NCBI GenBank assembly: GCA_011051635.1
Contig: DRKV01000315.1
Span: 1 to 19,042 of the forward strand
Reading direction: 5' to 3'
DNA from: Chloroflexota bacterium
GTDB taxonomy: Bacteria; Chloroflexota; Anaerolineae; Anaerolineales; DRKV01
Length of the DNA stretch: 19,042 nucleotides
A program made the translations under genes and the position numbers. Below the pieces are notes generated by a model. That model saw only the letters and a program-made list of their open reading frames with translations, had not been told where the DNA came from and did not search any database. Shown in pieces: positions 1 to 7,319 of the stretch; the first letter of the stretch is position 1; each line of letters begins with the position of its first letter.

Positions 1-436
1 AGCGGATTTGCTCCTCCAGGCGGGCCTGAGGGTTGCGGGTAGGCAGAGGCGTGGAAGTGGGGATAGGAGCGGCGGATGGTTCGGGGGAAACAGGAACGGG
101 TGTTTCCGCCTGAGCCTGGGCAACCAGCGTTTGCTGCACATAAAGCGCCATCTGGGTAACTTGGGCGGCCTGTGTGGCGGCAGCCGCGCTCTGGGTTCCA
201 TAGCCGCTCAGGGCGTCGGCAGTGGCGTTCAGGGCTTGCTGGGTCCATGCCGCGGAAGTCTGGATGCTTTGCGCCGCCAGCGTGGATTGGGCGGCGATTT
301 CCGTCTGGGTAAGCACCAGGGCGTTCTTGGCGGGAGCGGGCATATTGCATCCGGAGAGCGCTATGAACATCATCAGGAGGAGTGCCCACCAGATGGAACG
401 TTGGCCTGGTATCTGAAAGAGTGTGGGGAATGACAT
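1..436 (-). CDS. Putative lipoprotein, C-terminus beyond the window
   Basis: The reading frame starts at ATG 436-434 and runs off the left edge without a stop, so only the first 145 codons are visible. A GGAGAAG Shine-Dalgarno lies about 6 bases upstream and supports the start. The N-terminus has a hydrophobic stretch (residues 15-28) followed by a lipobox LSGC, with the lipidated cysteine at residue 30. The mature part is rich in Ala, Gln and Thr with repeated TQ pairs, probably helical, then a Pro/Thr/Ser linker around residues 115-135 and a charged segment that may begin a coiled coil. The layout is that of an anchored extracytoplasmic protein on a flexible stalk. No catalytic domain is visible, so the function is unknown. 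It lies 44 bp downstream of the PBP gene and may be cotranscribed with it. Confidence 0.75.
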   Translation of the reverse strand, partial: MSFPTLFQIPGQRSIWWALLLMMFIALSGCNMPAPAKNALVLTQTEIAAQSTLAAQSIQTSAAWTQQALNATADALSGYGTQSAAAATQAAQVTQMALYVQQTLVAQAQAETPVPVSPEPSAAPIPTSTPLPTRNPQARLEEQIR

Positions 437-480
437 GGGGCTTCTCCAGAGGATGGGGCGTTGTCAGTGGTCTTTGGGCT

Positions 481-3348
481 TCAACGAGTGACCTCGAAAT
501 AGAGGCGCGCCTTTGCCTCGTTGCCCGCGCCGTCGGTAGCGACGACTTCCAGGGTGTACCTGCCGGGCCGGGACTGCCAGGCGACCTGATAAGGCGCTTG
601 CAGACGGGTTTCCAGGGGCTGTCCGTTGAGGATGAAGCGTACCTCGCTCACTTGCAGGTTGTCGCTCACCTCGGCCTGCAAGAGGAGTTGAGGGCGTTCC
701 TGTTGAGAGATACGTTCTCCCTCGCTCAGCCCCAGGATGCGTACCTGCGGCGGCTGGTTATCCACCGTGACCTGGATGGTGGCGAAATCAACGTGCTGGT
801 CTTCCCGCATGACCACCAGTTGCAGGGCGTAAATGCCCTCCAGACCGGTGGTGTCCCAGCGCCCCAGAAGACCGTCTTCCACGGGGGCGCTGCGCGCCTC
901 GCCAATCTGAAGCCACTCCTGGGGGTTCAATCCGCTGCCGGCCTGCAAGCGATAAGAGACGAAGCCCTCCCCGGCGGCAGTCCCGCGGATGGGCACTTCT
1001 CCGCGCACGTAGGCGAAGTTCTCCGGGGCCTCAATCCGGGCCCCGGGCGCGGCGCTGGCCTCAGGGGGGATGGTGTCGTAGGCTTCCGGCGGGGTGGGCA
1101 GACCGGCCTGGGCAGCCCACTCGGCGGCCTCCGGCGGGACGAGCATGTAAACCCGTTCCTCCACCAGGGCGGGCGGGGTGTACACCGTCGCCAGCAGTCC
1201 CGTTTCCCGGTTCACCGCCAGTTTGCGGAAGAGCGTATCGGCGTGGGTCGGCTCAGTCCCGTTGAGGAAGACCTCGCTCACAACGCGGGGGCACTCCGGT
1301 GTGGGCAGCAGCCCGGAGGGGTCGCAGACCTGCACTTCGCTGACCTCGGCGGGGCGGGGCCAGGCATCGGCGGGGTAGGGGCGGCTGGCGTACTGCATCA
1401 GGGCGTGCCACAGAGCGGCAGCCGCTTCGGGGGTTGCCTGCCCTTTGGGGGCGGCGGTCAGGTCGCCCACCCATACCCCGGCGCTCAGGTAGGGGGTATA
1501 CCCTGCGCTCCAGGCATCGTGACGGTCAACGGTCTGGCCGAGTTTGGCCGCCGCGGGCCGCCCGATTTCCAGGGGATTGGGGTGTCCCAGCGTGCGCCAG
1601 CGGGCCGGTTCATCGCTCAGGGTGTTGGTCAGGAGATAAGCCAGCCCTTCGTCCAGCACCGGCCTGCCGGCGGGAGATGTGTTATCCAGGACGAGGCTGC
1701 CCTGCCGGTCGCGAATGTCCAGAACGGCGGTGGAGCGTATCTCCGTCCCCTGGGGGAGGCCGCTTTCCAGACCGCGGTTCGCCAGGATGCCGAAGGCGTG
1801 CACGATTTCTGGGAGGGTGAGCGCTCCGCCGCGCCACAGCGCCTCGGCCTGGGGGGAGGTCTCCGCCGCCAAACTCCGCAAGCCGAGTTGGGCTGCCGTG
1901 CGCCATACCGTCTGGGCGCCCGTCTGGTAGAAGATGCGCACAGCGGGCGGCAGGTCGTCGTTGGCGAGGGCGTTGCGCAGGCGCATCGGCCCGTCGTAGG
2001 CAGAATCCAGGAGGGGCGGGGAGGCCGGGTCCTCGGGGGACCCCAAAGGGATGTCCCACACCAGGGTAGCGGGAGCAAATCCGCGGGTGAAAGCGGCGAG
2101 GTACACCACGGGGGTGAGCAGGGTCCCGGGGGAGCGCGCTCCCTCCAAAGGCGATTCCGCTCCCGCGGGCGTCTCATCCACCCAGACGAGTATCTGTCCC
2201 GTGCGGGGGTCTTGCAGGAGAGCGCTCAGGGCGGGGACTTCCGGTAATGCGGCGGAGCGCAGGGCAGGCAGGAGACGGGCGGCTTCGCAGGGAGCGCCGT
2301 CGAAAGTCACCGCCTGGGGCAGGTCGCCGCCGCCCAGACGGGCGAGGAAGACCTGGGCGGCGCACTGGGCCTGGAGTTGGAGGTCGTAATCCAGGGTGGT
2401 GCGGATGCGGTAGCCGCCGCGCTGGAGGTGTTCCCAGCCGATGGAGGCCGCCGCTTCCTGGAGCGCCCGCTGGGCGAATTCGGGGGCCGGGCTGGCCGGG
2501 GGGGCGGTGGGCGGGACCAGGGTAAGGGGCGCTGCGGCGGCCTGTTCCGCCTGCCGGGGGGTGATGTAGCCGCGTTGGGCGAGAGTATCCAGCACGGCGC
2601 GGGCGCGCTCCTGCGCCAGAGCGGGGGCATCGAAGGGGTTGATGGCGGGGGCCTGGGCGATGGCGGTCAGCAGGGCGGCTTCCGCCAGGGTGAGGCCGCG
2701 GGCCGATTTGCCGAGATAGACGTGGGCGGCGGCGTTAGCGCCAAAAGCCAGCCGCCCGTAATCGGCGCTGTTGAGATACCAGGTGAGCACCTGAAGGCGT
2801 CCGTAGCGGGCGGTCAACTGGGCGGCCAGGAGACGCTCGCGCAGGTCGCGGCGCAGGCCGGGAGGTTCTTCGCTCAGAAGGAGGGTGCGCGCCAGGTGCT
2901 GGGCCAGGGAGGGCGCGCCGCCCAGGGTGAAACCGGGGTGCGACCAGAAACCGGGGTCTTCGCTCCCCAGGGTGGCGGTGATGAGGGCCGGGGCGAAACG
3001 GTCGGCGGCCTGCGGGTCGGCGCTGAGGGGCGGGGCGTTGGCCGCGGCGGGGGTTTGGAGGATGAGAAGGAGGTGTTCCCCGCTGCGGTCGTAGAGGCGG
3101 GTGGGCTGGCGGGCCATCCCGCCGGGGGAATCGAGCAGGAGGACGAGTTCTTCGGGGGAGGGCAGGTCGTAGGTCAGCCAGGCGTATCCGGCGGCGGAGG
3201 CCAGCCCGGTCAGGGCGAGGGCGAGGGTGAGGGCCAGGGCGCTGCCCCGTCCCAACCGCCGCAGGGGAAGGCGCGCCCCGCGCCCCCGCCGTTTGCGGCG
3301 CAGGGCGCGGATGAGAGGCACGGAGGGGCGGCGGGCGGGGTCACTCAC
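481..3348 (-). CDS. Class A penicillin-binding protein with degenerate transpeptidase domain
   Basis: The 955-residue protein has a basic cytoplasmic tail, one membrane anchor (about residues 36-55), a GT51 glycosyltransferase domain, a penicillin-binding transpeptidase domain and two Ig-like modules (about 768-865 and 866-955). GT51 would polymerise lipid II outside the membrane. Both expected catalytic glutamates are present: E130 in SEDPGFWSHPGF and E171 in RDLRE. Motif II is weak (GGAPSLAQH instead of GGSTITQQ). The transpeptidase fold is recognisable, but each active-site motif is changed: SxxK reads TLLT (409-412), SxN reads DDL (464-466), and KTGT reads KLGQ (602-605). The inference is a glycosyltransferase-only enzyme or a scaffold. 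The start is GTG, overlapping the recN stop by 8 bp, which suggests translational coupling. No better ATG exists near the N-terminus. Confidence 0.9.
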   Translation of the reverse strand: MSDPARRPSVPLIRALRRKRRGRGARLPLRRLGRGSALALTLALALTGLASAAGYAWLTYDLPSPEELVLLLDSPGGMARQPTRLYDRSGEHLLLILQTPAAANAPPLSADPQAADRFAPALITATLGSEDPGFWSHPGFTLGGAPSLAQHLARTLLLSEEPPGLRRDLRERLLAAQLTARYGRLQVLTWYLNSADYGRLAFGANAAAHVYLGKSARGLTLAEAALLTAIAQAPAINPFDAPALAQERARAVLDTLAQRGYITPRQAEQAAAAPLTLVPPTAPPASPAPEFAQRALQEAAASIGWEHLQRGGYRIRTTLDYDLQLQAQCAAQVFLARLGGGDLPQAVTFDGAPCEAARLLPALRSAALPEVPALSALLQDPRTGQILVWVDETPAGAESPLEGARSPGTLLTPVVYLAAFTRGFAPATLVWDIPLGSPEDPASPPLLDSAYDGPMRLRNALANDDLPPAVRIFYQTGAQTVWRTAAQLGLRSLAAETSPQAEALWRGGALTLPEIVHAFGILANRGLESGLPQGTEIRSTAVLDIRDRQGSLVLDNTSPAGRPVLDEGLAYLLTNTLSDEPARWRTLGHPNPLEIGRPAAAKLGQTVDRHDAWSAGYTPYLSAGVWVGDLTAAPKGQATPEAAAALWHALMQYASRPYPADAWPRPAEVSEVQVCDPSGLLPTPECPRVVSEVFLNGTEPTHADTLFRKLAVNRETGLLATVYTPPALVEERVYMLVPPEAAEWAAQAGLPTPPEAYDTIPPEASAAPGARIEAPENFAYVRGEVPIRGTAAGEGFVSYRLQAGSGLNPQEWLQIGEARSAPVEDGLLGRWDTTGLEGIYALQLVVMREDQHVDFATIQVTVDNQPPQVRILGLSEGERISQQERPQLLLQAEVSDNLQVSEVRFILNGQPLETRLQAPYQVAWQSRPGRYTLEVVATDGAGNEAKARLYFEVTR

Positions 3349-5074
3349 GGGGCTGGGGGAGGACGGCGGCGCGTTCCAGCATCCGGCGGGCGGCAGCCAG
3401 CCCGGCGGGGCCGGGGTCGCCCAGCATCTGCGCCAGTTCCTGGAGGCGTTCTTCGGGTTGTAAAACGGTCAGCCGGGCGGTGGTGCGTTCCCCCTGGACG
3501 CGCTTCTCGACCCGGAAGTGTTGCCTGCCGTAAGCGGCCAGTTGCGGCAGGTGGGTGATGCACAGAACCTGATGGCTCTCGGCCAGGCGGCGCATCTTGC
3601 GTCCGACAACTGCCCCGACCCGTCCGCCGATGCCCTGGTCAATCTCGTCGAAGATGAGGGTGGGAACGGGGTCGGCCTGCGCCAGGACGTGCTTGAGGGC
3701 CAGCATCAGGCGGGCGGTTTCGCCGCCGGAGGCTATCTTTACCAGGGGCTTGAAGCCCTCTCCGGGGTTGGGGGCGATGAGGAAGGAGACCGTTTCGTGT
3801 CCCTCCGGCCCGAAGGCGACCCGCTCCCCGGTGGGGAGAGGCAGCCCCTCCGCTTCGGGGCGGGTCTCGAAGTGGACGCGGAATCCCGCCCCCTCCATAC
3901 GCAGGTCGTTGAGTTGCTCCTGCACCGCCCTGGAGAGGCGTTCCGCGGCGCGGTGGCGTTTTTCGGAAAGGGCCAGTGCCCTCTCCGCCAGGGTTTGTTC
4001 CAGACGGGTTTCCTGTTCCCGGAGTTCCTGAAGGCGCTCCCCGGTGTGGGTGATGTTCTCCAGTTGGCGGCGGGCTTCCGCGGCGTATTCCAGCACCTCG
4101 GCGATGGTCGCGCCGTATTTGCGCCTGAGGCTGTGGATGAGGTCGAGACGTTCTTCGATTTCGTCCAGGCGGGCGGGGTCGAATTCCAGGGTTTCCAGGT
4201 AGGCGCGCAGGGCGCGGGCGCTCTCGCTGATGGTTTCCAGGGCAGCGTTGACACTTTCCGCCAGCGGGGTTTGCTGCGGGTCGAGATGGACGAGTTGCCC
4301 CAGGGCATGGACGGCCTCGCCGGTCAGGTCGGTGGCGGCGGGGGCGGTGGCGGAGCCTTCGTCCAGGGCCTGGAGAGCCTCCTGCGCCAGGGTGGTGAGG
4401 CGTTCGGCGTTGGCGAGGCGGCTGCGTTCTGCTTTCAGGGTCTCCTCCTCGCCGGGCTGGAGGGCGGCGGCTTCGATTTCATTGACCTGATAGGCCAGCA
4501 GGTCGGCGCGGCGGGCGGCATCCTCGGCTTCTCGTTGCAGGCGGGCGTATTCCCGGCGCACTTGCTGAAGTTGGCGGTAGGTCTGGCGGTAGGCTTGCAG
4601 CAGCGGTCCGCTGCCCGCGTAGCGGTCCAGGAGGTGGATGTGCTCCCGCGGGCGCAGGAGAGAGAGATGCTCCGATTGCCCGTGGAGGTCCACCAGATGC
4701 GCTCCGACTTCCCGCAGCATCCCGGCGCTGACCGTGCGTCCGTTGAGGCGGGCCACGCTGCGCCCGTTGGGACGGATTTCGCGCCCCAGGGTGAGGTAGT
4801 CGGGGTCGTCAAGCAGGTCTTCCCGCTCCAAAACGGCGCTCAGAGCGGGGCGGGTGCGCTCGTCCAGGCGGAAGATGCCCTCGATGATGGCCCGCGGCGC
4901 GCCGGCGCGCACCAGAACGCTCCCGGCGCGCCCTCCCAGAAGTGTCTCCACGGCACCGAGAATGATGGATTTCCCGGCCCCGGTCTCTCCGGTGAAGACG
5001 GTAAGACCGGAGTCCAGGGCCAGGTCGAGGTTCTCGATGATGGCGAAGTTGCGGATGTGCAATTCGGTGAGCAT
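3341..5074 (-). CDS. recN: DNA repair ATPase RecN
   Basis: RecN is an SMC-like ATPase of double-strand-break repair that helps bring DNA ends or sister chromatids together before RecA-dependent recombination. The 577-residue protein opens with the family start MLTELHIRNFAIIENL and has Walker A GETGAGKS (29-36), a long central coiled coil rich in Glu, Arg and Leu, the ABC signature ASGGE, Walker B TLIFDEID and the switch histidine in ITHLPQLAA. The length is normal. The open frame continues 26 codons upstream, but that part is Pro/Gln-rich translation of a tandem repeat, so ATG 5074-5072 was chosen. No Shine-Dalgarno precedes this ATG; the preceding bases are a pyrimidine tract (CTCCCCTCC). 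The downstream PBP gene overlaps by 8 bp. Confidence 0.95.
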   Translation of the reverse strand: MLTELHIRNFAIIENLDLALDSGLTVFTGETGAGKSIILGAVETLLGGRAGSVLVRAGAPRAIIEGIFRLDERTRPALSAVLEREDLLDDPDYLTLGREIRPNGRSVARLNGRTVSAGMLREVGAHLVDLHGQSEHLSLLRPREHIHLLDRYAGSGPLLQAYRQTYRQLQQVRREYARLQREAEDAARRADLLAYQVNEIEAAALQPGEEETLKAERSRLANAERLTTLAQEALQALDEGSATAPAATDLTGEAVHALGQLVHLDPQQTPLAESVNAALETISESARALRAYLETLEFDPARLDEIEERLDLIHSLRRKYGATIAEVLEYAAEARRQLENITHTGERLQELREQETRLEQTLAERALALSEKRHRAAERLSRAVQEQLNDLRMEGAGFRVHFETRPEAEGLPLPTGERVAFGPEGHETVSFLIAPNPGEGFKPLVKIASGGETARLMLALKHVLAQADPVPTLIFDEIDQGIGGRVGAVVGRKMRRLAESHQVLCITHLPQLAAYGRQHFRVEKRVQGERTTARLTVLQPEERLQELAQMLGDPGPAGLAAARRMLERAAVLPQPRE

Positions 5075-5082
5075 GGAGGGGA

Positions 5083-5135
5083 GTTGCGGGTTAGGGGGTT
5101 GCGGGTTAGGGGGTTGCGAAGTTAGGGGTTGCGAG
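5083..5135 (+). repeat. GTTGCGG/GTTAGGGG alternating tandem repeat
   Basis: Alternating 7 to 8-bp units GTTGCGG, GTTAGGGG, GTTGCGG, GTTAGGGG, GTTGCGAA, GTTAGGG, GTTGCGAG lie directly upstream of the recN start. The array translates in frame with recN but is not conserved RecN sequence. Confidence 0.85.
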
Positions 5136-5157
5136 GGTGCGGGCCAGGGCACACGCC

Positions 5158-5220
5158 GTACCCTGTACCCTGTACGCTGTACCCTGACACCTGACCGCTG
5201 ACACCTGCCCCCTGACCGCT
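5158..5220 (+). repeat. Heptamer array, 9 exact-period units
   Basis: Nine consecutive 7-bp units without an indel: GTACCCT, GTACCCT, GTACGCT, GTACCCT, GACACCT, GACCGCT, GACACCT, GCCCCCT, GACCGCT. The array ends at the stop codon of the zinc-finger membrane protein gene (TAG on the minus strand, 5221-5219). The terminal CCTGACCGCT is shared with the array ending near 10152 and, with one change, with the one ending at 5940. Confidence 0.9.
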
Positions 5221-5734
5221 ACAACACCAGTCCCTTGAGGCGCTGGTAGGCGGTGGTGGCGACCAGGAAGGTGTAAAGGCCTTGCAGGATGAGGGGGTAG
5301 AAGGCGACCAGGTTGCCCTCGTCCAGGCCGGCGAGGAGGAGCAGAAAACCGGGCAGCAGGAAGGGCAGGGAGCCGACAACCGCGCCGACGGCGGTGGAGC
5401 GGTAAAGCCAGGCGCTGCGGCGTTTGCGGGTGGCCTTGCGCGTCCCCTCGGCAATGGCGTATCCCGCCACGAGGGCGACGAAGAGACCCCAGAAACCGAG
5501 AAAGGCGGCCAGCACGTTCCCGATGCCGCTGAGGAGGGCGGCAATCACAAAGGCAACGGGGTAGTCGTACCACTCGGCGGTGTCGAATTTGCGCTGAATC
5601 TCCCGCACGCAGTCGGGACAACGGTATCCCGTCGGGGTCAGGATGGCGCATTGGGGGCAGATGGGCTTCTCGCAGCGGTTGCAGCGCAGGGTGGTTTCCC
5701 TGTCGGGGTGGTAGGCGCAGTAGAGGGGGGGCAT
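5219..5734 (-). CDS. B-box zinc-finger membrane protein
   Basis: The 171-residue protein has a zinc-binding N-terminus followed by a membrane domain. Metal ligands appear as C6-x2-H9, C18-x2-C21, C26-x2-C29 and C39-x2-C42, a cross-brace B-box-like pattern. After a short linker come about four hydrophobic segments between residues 58 and 165, with a basic cytoplasmic loop (RKATRKRR) in the middle. Such proteins recur in Chloroflexota and related bacteria without a known function; the zinc domain probably mediates a protein contact at the inner membrane face. The start ATG at 5734 has no Shine-Dalgarno and is preceded by CCCCCGTCC. Heptamer arrays border the gene on both sides, so it sits as an isolated single-gene block between nadK and recN. 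Confidence 0.8.
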   Translation of the reverse strand: MPPLYCAYHPDRETTLRCNRCEKPICPQCAILTPTGYRCPDCVREIQRKFDTAEWYDYPVAFVIAALLSGIGNVLAAFLGFWGLFVALVAGYAIAEGTRKATRKRRSAWLYRSTAVGAVVGSLPFLLPGFLLLLAGLDEGNLVAFYPLILQGLYTFLVATTAYQRLKGLVL

Positions 5735-5940
5735 GGACGGGGGACGGTAGACGATGGACGGTAGACGATGGACGGGGGACGGTAGACGGTGGACGACGGA
5801 CTATGGACGACAGACTACGGGACTACGGGACTACCAAACCACAGGACTACGGGACTATGGACTACGCGACTACGAAACTACTGAACTACGAAACCATGGA
5901 CTGCTGACCACTGCCCCCTGACACCTGACTCCTGGCCGCT
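5735..5940 (+). repeat. Composite heptamer/octamer array entering nadK
   Basis: About 28 near-continuous units. The order is 7-bp units of the GGACGGT/AGACGAT type (5735-5818), then mostly 8-bp units of the GGGACTAC type (5819-5897), then 7-bp units GGACTGC, TGACCAC, TGCCCCC, TGACACC, TGACTCC, TGGCCGC (5898-5939). The first unit abuts the start codon of the B-box gene. The last third lies inside the nadK reading frame and encodes its C-terminal tail. Confidence 0.9.
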
Positions 5941-6785
5941 GTGACGGGGTTGCGGTTCATGTGGGGGGTCAGGTTGCGGTAGAAGTAGTCCGGGTCGCCA
6001 AAACGGACGAAGGAAACATTGTGGCTCCCGGCCTGGGCGGCAATCTGGTCTCCGGTTTGCAGGGAGATGGGGGGCTGCCCGTCCACGGAAGCCACGGCCT
6101 GGTGGTCGGTGCGGACGGTGATGCGCACCGATGCGCCCTCGGCCAGGACGATGGGGCGGTCAATCGAGAGATGGGGAGCGACGGGAACGAGGAGGATGTT
6201 GCGTAGTTCCGGGGGCAGGATGGGGCCTCCCGCAGCCAGGGCGTAGGCCGTGGAGCCGGTAGGGGTGGCTGCCACCAGCCCGTCGGCTACGTAGGTTGTC
6301 AGATAGCGCCCATCCACCTCGGTGATGAGATGCACCGGGCGGACGATAGCCCCGCGGCTGACGACCACCTCGTTGAGGGCGTCCCACTCTCCGAGTTTCT
6401 TCCCTTCCCGCCAGTGGGTGCAGTTGAGCATCATGCGCACTTCCAGCCAGTAAGCGCCGCGCATCAAGTCGTTCAGGCGGCGGGGCAGGTCCTCCAGGCC
6501 GATTTCGAAGAGGAAGCCGAATTTGCCCAGGTTGACCCCCAGAATGGGGGTGTTGGAGGGGGCGCACAGATGACCGGCGCGCAACATGGTTCCGTCGCCG
6601 CCCAGGGCGATGACGACATCGAATTCCCCGCCGTCGACGCGAGCGCGTAACTTGGCGTCGTAGAGCAGGCCGTAAGATACCCGCTCCGCTTTGGGAGCCA
6701 GGTATTCGGCGATGCGCTGGGCTTCGGCAGGGGCGGTTGCGACCTGGGGGTGCGCAAGAATGGCGATACGCCGGGGAGTTTCCAT
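5886..6785 (-). CDS. nadK: NAD kinase
   Basis: NAD kinase phosphorylates NAD to NADP with ATP or polyphosphate in the cytoplasm and supplies NADPH pools. The 299-residue protein shows the family motifs in order: the Rossmann-like start RIAILAHP, GGDGTMLR (about residues 62-69), GVNLGKFGFL, the conserved NE (LNEVVVSRG), and the nucleotide-binding TPTGSTAYALAAGGPI. Residues up to about 281 match a usual family length. The last roughly 18 residues, rich in Ser, Gly and Gln, are encoded by the neighbouring tandem array and are probably a non-functional extension. The start ATG at 6785 has no Shine-Dalgarno. An extended -10 box (TGCTATAAT) ends only 9 bases before it, so a leaderless or nearly leaderless mRNA is likely. 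Confidence 0.95.
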   Translation of the reverse strand: METPRRIAILAHPQVATAPAEAQRIAEYLAPKAERVSYGLLYDAKLRARVDGGEFDVVIALGGDGTMLRAGHLCAPSNTPILGVNLGKFGFLFEIGLEDLPRRLNDLMRGAYWLEVRMMLNCTHWREGKKLGEWDALNEVVVSRGAIVRPVHLITEVDGRYLTTYVADGLVAATPTGSTAYALAAGGPILPPELRNILLVPVAPHLSIDRPIVLAEGASVRITVRTDHQAVASVDGQPPISLQTGDQIAAQAGSHNVSFVRFGDPDYFYRNLTPHMNRNPVTAARSQVSGGSGQQSMVS

Positions 6786-6794
6786 AATGAGCCA

Positions 6795-6803
6795 ATTATA
6801 GCA
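6795..6803 (-). promoter_or_regulatory. Extended -10 promoter of nadK
   Basis: Minus-strand TGCTATAAT matches a perfect extended -10 (TGnTATAAT). It sits 9 bases from the nadK ATG, so initiation 5 to 8 bases downstream would leave only a few leader bases. No good -35 is seen 16 to 18 bp upstream, which is acceptable for extended -10 promoters. The box lies in the loop of a small inverted repeat (TGAGCC 6788-6793, GGCTCA 6804-6809) that includes the stop codon of the upstream gene. Confidence 0.55.
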
Positions 6804-6806
6804 GGC

Positions 6807-7319
6807 TCACGCCAGTTTCTGGTCGCAAATGTGACGGTATCCGCAATGCCGGCAGCGGGCGGGAGCCTCGTGACTGCGAGGGTGGCGGCGCTTGCGCGCC
6901 TTCTCCCGCATCTCCTCCAGAAGAGCCAGGAGAGCGCCTTCCAATTCGGTTGTGTAGGGAATCTCGAAAGTGCGATTGGGGTAGTGGAGGATGCCGTAGG
7001 GAGGACGCGTCCCGAAGGTGCGTTCCACCAGCAGGCAGTAGGCCGCCAGTTGGTAGAGATGCCCGTCGTAGGGCGCGTCCTTCACCCGCGTGGATTTGAC
7101 CTCCACCGGAATAACGCTTTCCCCCCGCCGGACGAGATAATCCGGCTTTCCCGTCAGGTTGGTGACGGGGTCGTAAAGCGCCTGAGGAGTCTCTTCCCAG
7201 GCCGTGCTGTCCACGTAGACGACGCGTCCCTGCGGCAGGCCGGTTTCGCGCCGCTGACGGTCTGCCATCCACAGGAGAAACATCCCGCCGAGGACGAGCA
7301 GGACGGCAATCAGAACCAT
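6807..7319 (-). CDS. Cas4/RecB-like nuclease, C-terminal catalytic half, membrane anchored
   Basis: Read from ATG 7319-7317 the protein has 170 residues: a transmembrane helix (2-18), then a PD-(D/E)XK core with D60 (GKPDYLV), E73-V-K75 (PVEVKS) and the RecB-type QxxxY motif Q90-LAA-Y94, and finally a cysteine cluster C156-x2-C159-x5-C165. In Cas4 and AddB-type nucleases three C-terminal cysteines plus one N-terminal cysteine hold a 4Fe-4S cluster. Here the fourth cysteine and the GxxxH motif lie in the preceding ORF, which this one overlaps by 10 bp in the -1 frame. The frame is open upstream to 7490, but that part overlaps the other gene and looks non-native. No Shine-Dalgarno is visible, so reinitiation after the upstream gene is likely. 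Inferred role: DNA exonuclease at the membrane. No cas genes are nearby. Confidence 0.8.
   Translation of the reverse strand: MVLIAVLLVLGGMFLLWMADRQRRETGLPQGRVVYVDSTAWEETPQALYDPVTNLTGKPDYLVRRGESVIPVEVKSTRVKDAPYDGHLYQLAAYCLLVERTFGTRPPYGILHYPNRTFEIPYTTELEGALLALLEEMREKARKRRHPRSHEAPARCRHCGYRHICDQKLA

Noticed and set aside
382..2247. Long plus-strand open frame (621 codons) antisense to the PBP gene
   Set aside because: Low-complexity Gly/Gln/Arg-rich product with no domain; it is the GC-rich shadow of a PBP with clear GT51 motifs on the other strand.
3518..5125. 535-codon plus-strand open frame opposite recN
   Set aside because: RecN on the minus strand has all its ATPase motifs; the antisense product is Gly/Gln-rich without recognisable motifs.
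5075..5152. 26-codon N-terminal extension of RecN
   Set aside because: It is Pro/Gln-rich repeat translation; RecN proteins start at MLTELHIRNF.
5158..5940. CRISPR array
   Set aside because: Units are 7 to 8 bp, contiguous and degenerate, with no spacers and no cas operon; the Cas4-like gene is of the stand-alone membrane type.
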